64,000 bases of DNA from Isoetes taiwanensis (taxonomy: Eukaryota; Streptophyta; Lycopodiopsida; Isoetales; Isoetaceae): contig JAJEKV010000001.1 in NCBI GenBank assembly GCA_021234155.1, positions 35,393,595-35,457,594 of the forward strand, read 5' to 3'. Position 1 is the first letter of the stretch, and each line of letters begins with the position of its first letter. Below the pieces are notes generated by a model that saw only the letters and a list, made by a program, of their open reading frames with translations, made no database searches and was not told the DNA's origin. This document shows positions 59,049 to 64,000 of the stretch, in pieces. Both the position numbers and the translations under genes were made by a program.

Positions 59049-61602
59049 TCAGTATGTTACTTTCTTGTAGCTTGTCCATAGCCTGGACATGCCATCTCTG
59101 TCCCTGTAGCCCTCTGAAAGCATTTGCCTCCAAACAGTTGTTGTTAGTACGTCGGTTGGATTGCGTAAATGGTTCTGCTTCACATACTGTTGCAGGTCTG
59201 GTGCTATCAACAAACCCTCTAGCCATGGTTTCAAAAGTTTCAAGTGACATGTGTCTTCCACATCTTTTTCTTGCCATGAAGGTGGGCATATGCAATTTTC
59301 GTTGGGATTGAAAAGCATCTTGTACTCGGAGTCGTCTACTATTAGTGTGTTGCTCTCATTCTTGTCTGGATAATTCTCGTATATAAACTCAATTGGCTTT
59401 AGATACAAAGGTTTATCTTCAGAAGCTGCAATCCGGAAAGACAGCTTCAAAACAGTGGCTTCCATCAAAGGTGGATCTTAAGTCCCTTATCTGCGTCATT
59501 GTGAAGATTTTATCCACTACTCTTGATAGGTTCCATGGAGCTATTGATGACCATATTCCTACTTCAAAGTGTTCAAATACAAATTCGAGGAATTCGTCTA
59601 GGTGCGGCCTTAAAAAGAACACTTTCTTGCCTATTATGTCATTGTTTTCAACTAGCTGATCATCTGCTACCAAAGTCCTATGTATTTGTTTTGCCAAAAC
59701 ATTATGGATATCAAACACTATCAACCTTTTATGTACACCTGCTACCAGTGACAATGGGGATAGGCTTTCTCAGCCACATTTACTAGTACCAGGTGGTCTA
59801 ATCGTTTCGGGTGCGATGTAAATGTGGTCTAACTCCTGAAGTAGTGCTCAGATGAGAACATCACGACGATCCTCCGCATACTTTGGCAAGAACCAGTTTC
59901 GGGTAATCTACAAATGTGACAACAATACTTAGATACTAAGTATTGGAAACCATTTGTTTGCAAGACAAAAGGCATGAGATGCTCACATTGGTAGTTTTAC
60001 CACACACGATTGTGTCTACAAACTTCTGCATATAAGCTGTAACATAGAGGCCACATGAATCCCCATCTTTATGCTGTGGACACTTATGAATCTTCACAAC
60101 TGGTGAAGGATTTTGTCCATGCTTCAAGAAAGTGGGACACTCGACACAACCGCGTGCCATAGTGAGAATGTGGAGCCTGCAAAAGACCAGATCAACTCTG
60201 TAGCAAATGAATGAAAAAAACTGCTAACATAGTATCCAATCTACTCAATATACTTTAATAAAAGGAGATGTGAAATACAAAATACCTCTTAAGTGTAACC
60301 ATGTCAACGTCAATGTCCTCGACAGAATTGAAGATCTGAATATTTATGGTGTTCTTACTCTTAGTAAGGGTCATGTTGAAGATGGCCAAAGTGTGATGTT
60401 CAGTAGCAGCACATAGCATTGGAATCATAATCCATCTGCACTTGAGCCAATTTATCCCTGTAAGAGCTCCCTTTACAATATCTCTTCCACGCTCGGAGGC
60501 TCCCATAGATTTATCTTTTTTGCTTGCCTTGCAGTGTGCTGCAAATTCCATGAAGCTGTCCGGTGGGAAGAACTAGACGTCGGCCTTCTTATTTGCAGGA
60601 ACACAGAGCTGCAGGTACCTATAACAAGTTGAAAAAGATGAAATTACTAACTTGACTTACACATATAAATGAATAAGTTCAAAGTCCAGTACCTGGCATA
60701 CATATCCACATGTCGGTTGGAAACTTTTCCAACATCCATGTCCAACACATCTTGTTCAAATAATAACACTCCATTTCAGGCAAAGATCCAGGAAAGATCC
60801 TTACCTTCTTCAGCTTCATTATTCGGTTGAGCAAAGCATCATATGGCCTGTATTCATCTCTTATTCTGTTAGCGTCGTCAAGAACACTATCAATGTCTTG
60901 TTGAATCTGTGCTAGGTCCTCTTCATGTGCATCCTTTCTTCCTGAAACCTTATTTATGTTGTCACGTAGTTCTGCCTGCTGATTTTCCAGTTCTTCAACC
61001 TTGGAAGAGCTGCTAATTAACTGTCCATGGCACTGCTGCAACAGAGTTTCTGCAAATTGAAGGCCTTCCTTAGGGTAAAATCCTTGCTGCAATTTAAAAA
61101 CCTTGGATGTGGATTTAGAGGTCCCAATTTCTTCTGTGATAGCAGATTCTTTTGCTCCTCCCTTTGCCAAATCTTTGGCCAAAACTTTAAATGTATCCCA
61201 ATCTACTTTTTTACCTGTTAATTGAAGGGCAAAGGCACGAGCAAAGTACTCAGGTACATGGCGATTGGTGACCTCCCGCTTACCAAAAACAATTTCATAA
61301 TGCTTGTAGAAGTTCTCAGCCCACTTTGGCTTCACGCTAGATTCTTTGAACCCCCGTATGTCTTTAGGCCCTCACTGCTCGTCCATGATCTGTTGTAAAT
61401 CTGGAAAAATTTCATCTGCATTGACACATCTTACATGTTTTGCTTCCACAACAGCGGGTTCTTCACAAATAAGTCTTCTTTTTTGCCCTGGTTCTTCAAA
61501 TGCTTGAACCTTCCTCTTGTTTTTTTTGGCTTTCTTGCTAGAATTGACTGTTTTCAAATTCTTATTTAATCTGGGTGACTTCCGGGAGGCAAAGGCGTCC
61601 AT
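59049..61602 (-). pseudogene. Four-exon Ulp1-type protease joined in frame to an NIF/FCP1-type phosphatase domain
   Basis: Exons are 61,602-60,693, 60,618-60,286, 60,176-59,987 and 59,907-59,049. Introns of 74, 109 and 79 nt all have GT..AG ends and phases fit, giving ~760 codons. Exon 1: basic nuclear-localisation-like start (SRKSPRLNK, KKAKKNKRK) and a coiled coil. Exons 2-3: C48 (Ulp1, SUMO-protease-like) core with His in EHHTLAIF, Asn in FNSVED where Asp is usual, and Gln/Cys in CPQHKDGDSCG. Exon 4: Ulp1 tail, then an NIF/FCP1-type phosphatase fold with LIVFDIHNVL (second catalytic Asp absent), FFLRPHLDEFLEFVFEHFEV, GIWSS, NTLIVDDSEYK and LEGLLIAPDLQQYV. In-frame stops lie at 61,372-61,374, 60,573-60,575, 59,848-59,850 and 59,770-59,772; one-base shifts lie near 60,775 and 59,440. 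The starting ATG is the first after an upstream stretch lacking family-like sequence. Confidence 0.7.
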
Positions 61603-61874
61603 TGCTTGGATTTGGACAAGGATTTCAAGGAAGAAGAACAAATTGCAGTCGAATTGCTTCGTTGATCACACAAAAACACCAAAAATTGGAACGGCGGCAA
61701 ATTTTTTCCCTAAAAAGGAAACACTTCCCAATCTCTCTCCGAAAAATCGCAATGAAGATCCTTTCTGGTTGCCACTGCCACTCATAATTTTGAATTGCTG
61801 ACGTGGCTACTCCTAATGATTACATATTCCAACTAACTAGAAATAAAAAAAAAAACAAACAAACAAAAAAAAAC
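61603..61874. other. 5' flank of the protease gene and an A-rich run
   Basis: No clear TATA box was seen upstream of the presumed start. An A-rich run with CAAACAAACAAA lies at about 61,847-61,873, next to the small hairpin element. Confidence 0.35.
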
Positions 61875-61930
61875 GGGTGCCTACATGCCCTACATTATAC
61901 ATAATGTAAGGGCATTTTCTTTAGACACCC
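61875..61930. repeat. 56-bp hairpin (tiny MITE-like element)
   Basis: GGGTGCC at the left faces GACACCC at the right. The centre TACATTAT-AC-ATAATGTA is a perfect inverted repeat, flanked by ATGCCC and GGGCAT. No target duplication was clear. It sits exactly at the left break of the gypsy fragment. Confidence 0.6.
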
Positions 61931-62961
61931 TAGCTTTCTTTTACCCTCCATTGAACAGATTTCTGAAAAAGGATATACCGTTTCAGTGGAATGATGATGC
62001 GGAAAAAGCATTTCGGGATCTTAAGCACAAGATGGCAACTAAGCCTGTATTAGCTCTTCCTTATTGGAATAAACCATTTATAGTGTGCTCAGATGCAAGC
62101 GGTAGTGCTATTGGCGCATTGCTTATGCAAGATGGATACCCATTGGCTTACATTAGCCGTATGCTAAAGCCTTCTAAGTGTTGATTGCTTTAGTACACGC
62201 ATTAAAGAAATGGAGACATTATTCGATGGAGACTAAATTCATAGCCCGATTTGATCAGCAAAGTCTAAGGCATATTCAAACTCAGGATATCATAAATGCA
62301 CACCAGTTGAAACTCATTGATACCATCAAAGACTTTGAGGGTATGCGACTAGAAGTATAAACCGGGGAAGGAGAATAAGGTTGCTGATGCCTTAAGCTGG
62401 GTGTTTACGCGTGCAATATCTATTGCCAAAATCACTGAGTTAAATCCAATGAAATTGGATTGTAGAAATGGCAGTGCCATTCAATTTGTTAGAAAAAGAA
62501 GGCCGAGATCCTCTTGGAGAATACATGTTGCGCAATGGTTCCCTTACGTGCGAAATCATTTTATGTGTTACGGGCATATCGGCAGAAAATGATGCAAGAA
62601 TGTCATGAACCTCCTTATCTGGTCATCGAGGAGTTCAAGCTACCTTGCTATTGTAAAAAGGCGATTCTATTGGCCTAAACTGGTAAGGGATGTTAGAAGA
62701 TATGTAGAAGCTTGTACAATTTGTCAGCAAGTTAAAGCTTCAACTAGTAAACTGGCTGAATTGTTACAATCCTTACCAATACCAGAAGAACCATGGAAGC
62801 ACAGTACTATGGATTTCATCCAGAGTTTCCTAAATTTTTCTCATAAGAACAATCAGATATGGACAATTGTGGACAGGCTGTCTAAACAAGCTCATTTTAT
62901 TTCTTGTAAGTCCACCATGATAGCTCCTCAAGCGAGCAAACTTTTTGAAGGAGATATTTAG
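61925..62961 (+). pseudogene. Ty3/gypsy RNase H-integrase fragment
   Basis: The sequence begins in the reverse transcriptase/RNase H boundary (FLKKDIPFQWNDDAEKAF, KPVLALPYWNKPFIVCSDAS, IGALLMQDGYPLAYISRML) and continues in the next frame with ALVHALKKWRHY. After a damaged spacer come GHRGVQATL, FYWPKLVRDVRRYVEACTIC, QQVKAS of the integrase zinc finger, and the integrase core start STMDFIQSFLNFS and WTIVDRLSKQAHFISC. It ends at the DDE core's second block at about 62,961. Reverse transcriptase, gag and LTRs are absent, so it is a broken internal piece of a gypsy polyprotein gene with at least three frame changes. Confidence 0.88.
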
Positions 62962-64000
62962 CCTCCACCAACAATCCGGTAGTTTCTGTTCCCTTTTCGA
63001 TATTTTGTTTTACGGCAAAAGCGGTATGGAATTTGAAGGACAGCGGCATCTCGGCATTCTCGCTCTCGTCGCCTGCCTTGCGCCTTCGAGGAGGCAATAA
63101 TCCAGCTCCTCTATTGATCGTACAAATTTTCGGTGAAATTATTGGTGCGAGTTTTTGTTTTATCAAAATTTGGGGGCAATTCATTGGCAAAATTTGGGAA
63201 ACATGAGGAACAAAAATTGGCGAGAAAAATGACCATTTCCTTCGAGGCCGTAAGTTGGCTTTAGCGATGGAGATTTCCTTCCTTTCTTGCATCCTTGAAC
63301 TGAGCAAGCTCTGCAAGCCCATGTCACAGCAAGAAGGAAATGTTTGCAGGCTTGTGAATTTATTTACGCGAGCGACTGCTCTACTTCAAAAGCAACCAAG
63401 AACTATAGCCTGGGCATCAAATCCGGCTGGCTAGAAAGAAGAAAAGAGGGACCTGACTTCTTAAATTTTACAACTGTAATAATCTTTGCCTTCAAATTTT
63501 CAGTTCCTCTTTTCTTGCTCCTTAGTCATCCATACGGTTTAGTTGCTGGCTATCTTGAAAGGGATTTTCAGCGACTTTGCAGCAATGGCAGGGTGATTTG
63601 TGGCAAGAAAGTTTTCTGGAAGAGCAAATGGATTCAAAGTGTGATAATGAAGATTGAACATCATTAGGAATCTTGAAGATTAGAAAGCATTAGGCAAGAA
63701 ACAAGAAGAAATGTTGAGGCCAAGATTGTAGCAAATGAATCCAATGCTCCGCTCCTGTCTGAAAAGCGAATCTGGTGAATATCTATTCAATAATTTCCTG
63801 CATTTTAAAGCATGGCACAAACTGGTGGAAATGGTTTTGCAGATGTTGTCTCCAAATCACTATCTGAATCAAGAAGTTTATTGTAGACCCACTTATTCAG
63901 CACAGGGTTGCATATAGATAATGCTACATGCGCCCTTCTGTTTAGCCAATACACTAAGTCCCCTGCAGAGGCCACTGGAAATACCGTCCTTTATGCATCA
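62962..64000. other. Unassigned right end
   Basis: A 141-codon minus frame (63,322-62,897) has a basic, Ser/Arg-rich N-terminal part that could be an organelle-targeting first exon, but it overlaps the gypsy fragment end and no family is recognised. A 107-codon plus frame (63,344-63,667) is equally unsupported. Confidence 0.35.

Noticed and set aside
59049-59760. NIF phosphatase as an independent gene
   Set aside because: No separate start or promoter is visible and the coding-like frame continues from the Ulp1 tail; kept as an alternative within the fusion finding.
62897-63322. 141-codon minus-strand frame with a transit-peptide-like N-terminus
   Set aside because: It overlaps the integrase fragment and has no recognisable mature domain or splice partner.

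Overview
The window is repeat-rich nuclear DNA from a land plant. The evidence is fragments of plant genes (a STELLO-type Golgi protein and a TM9SF/EMP70 membrane protein), spliceosomal introns with GT..AG ends, initiator-tRNA-Met primer sites, Ty3/gypsy, Helitron and MITE remains, and long microsatellites. No rRNA gene, intact tRNA gene or CRISPR array was seen. The kind of transposase present and the sparse coding content suggest a large genome, perhaps not an angiosperm; this is a weak inference.

Layout. 1-6.4 kb: mostly unassigned, with coding-like scraps on the minus strand. 6.4-8.9 kb: a 5'-truncated Helitron (helicase pseudogene plus an intact hairpin/CTAG 3' terminus). 9.6-10.5 kb: 26-bp perfect palindromes in tandem units. 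10.6-24.5 kb: two interleaved dispersed repeat families and two long (TTTTTC)n tracts. 24.9-26.5 kb: internally deleted STELLO gene fragment, minus strand. 28.0-32.2 kb: LTR element with a truncated 5' LTR and a primer-binding site. 33.8-35.1 kb: a GA-rich tandem repeat and two non-autonomous DNA elements with visible target-site duplications. 36.5-57.85 kb: a head-to-tail duplication of a ~10.7 kb unit. Each copy carries a gypsy PPT and LTR, a TM9SF fragment with tandem exon copies, a tRNA-like sequence, the end of a copia-like LTR with its primer site, and directly behind it a spliced DDE-type transposase gene. Copy 1 of that gene is cut by the duplication junction; copy 2 runs on to 58.57 kb. 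59.05-61.6 kb: a four-exon minus-strand gene predicting a Ulp1-type cysteine protease joined in frame to an NIF/FCP1-type phosphatase domain, convergent with the transposase. 61.9-63.0 kb: a gypsy RNase H-integrase fragment. 63-64 kb: unassigned.

Two points affect the whole reading. First, related copies disagree chiefly at CAG/CTG trinucleotides (the plant CHG-methylation motif), often as indels or CTG-to-ACG changes, in patches, while neighbouring kilobases are almost identical. This looks more like context-specific sequencing error than mutation, so many frameshifts and broken splice sites here may not be real. Second, the protease-phosphatase gene keeps clean exon-intron structure but carries four in-frame stops, each explained by C-to-T change at a CG or CHG site. 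It may be a recently silenced gene, possibly part of the same mobile element as the convergent transposase.
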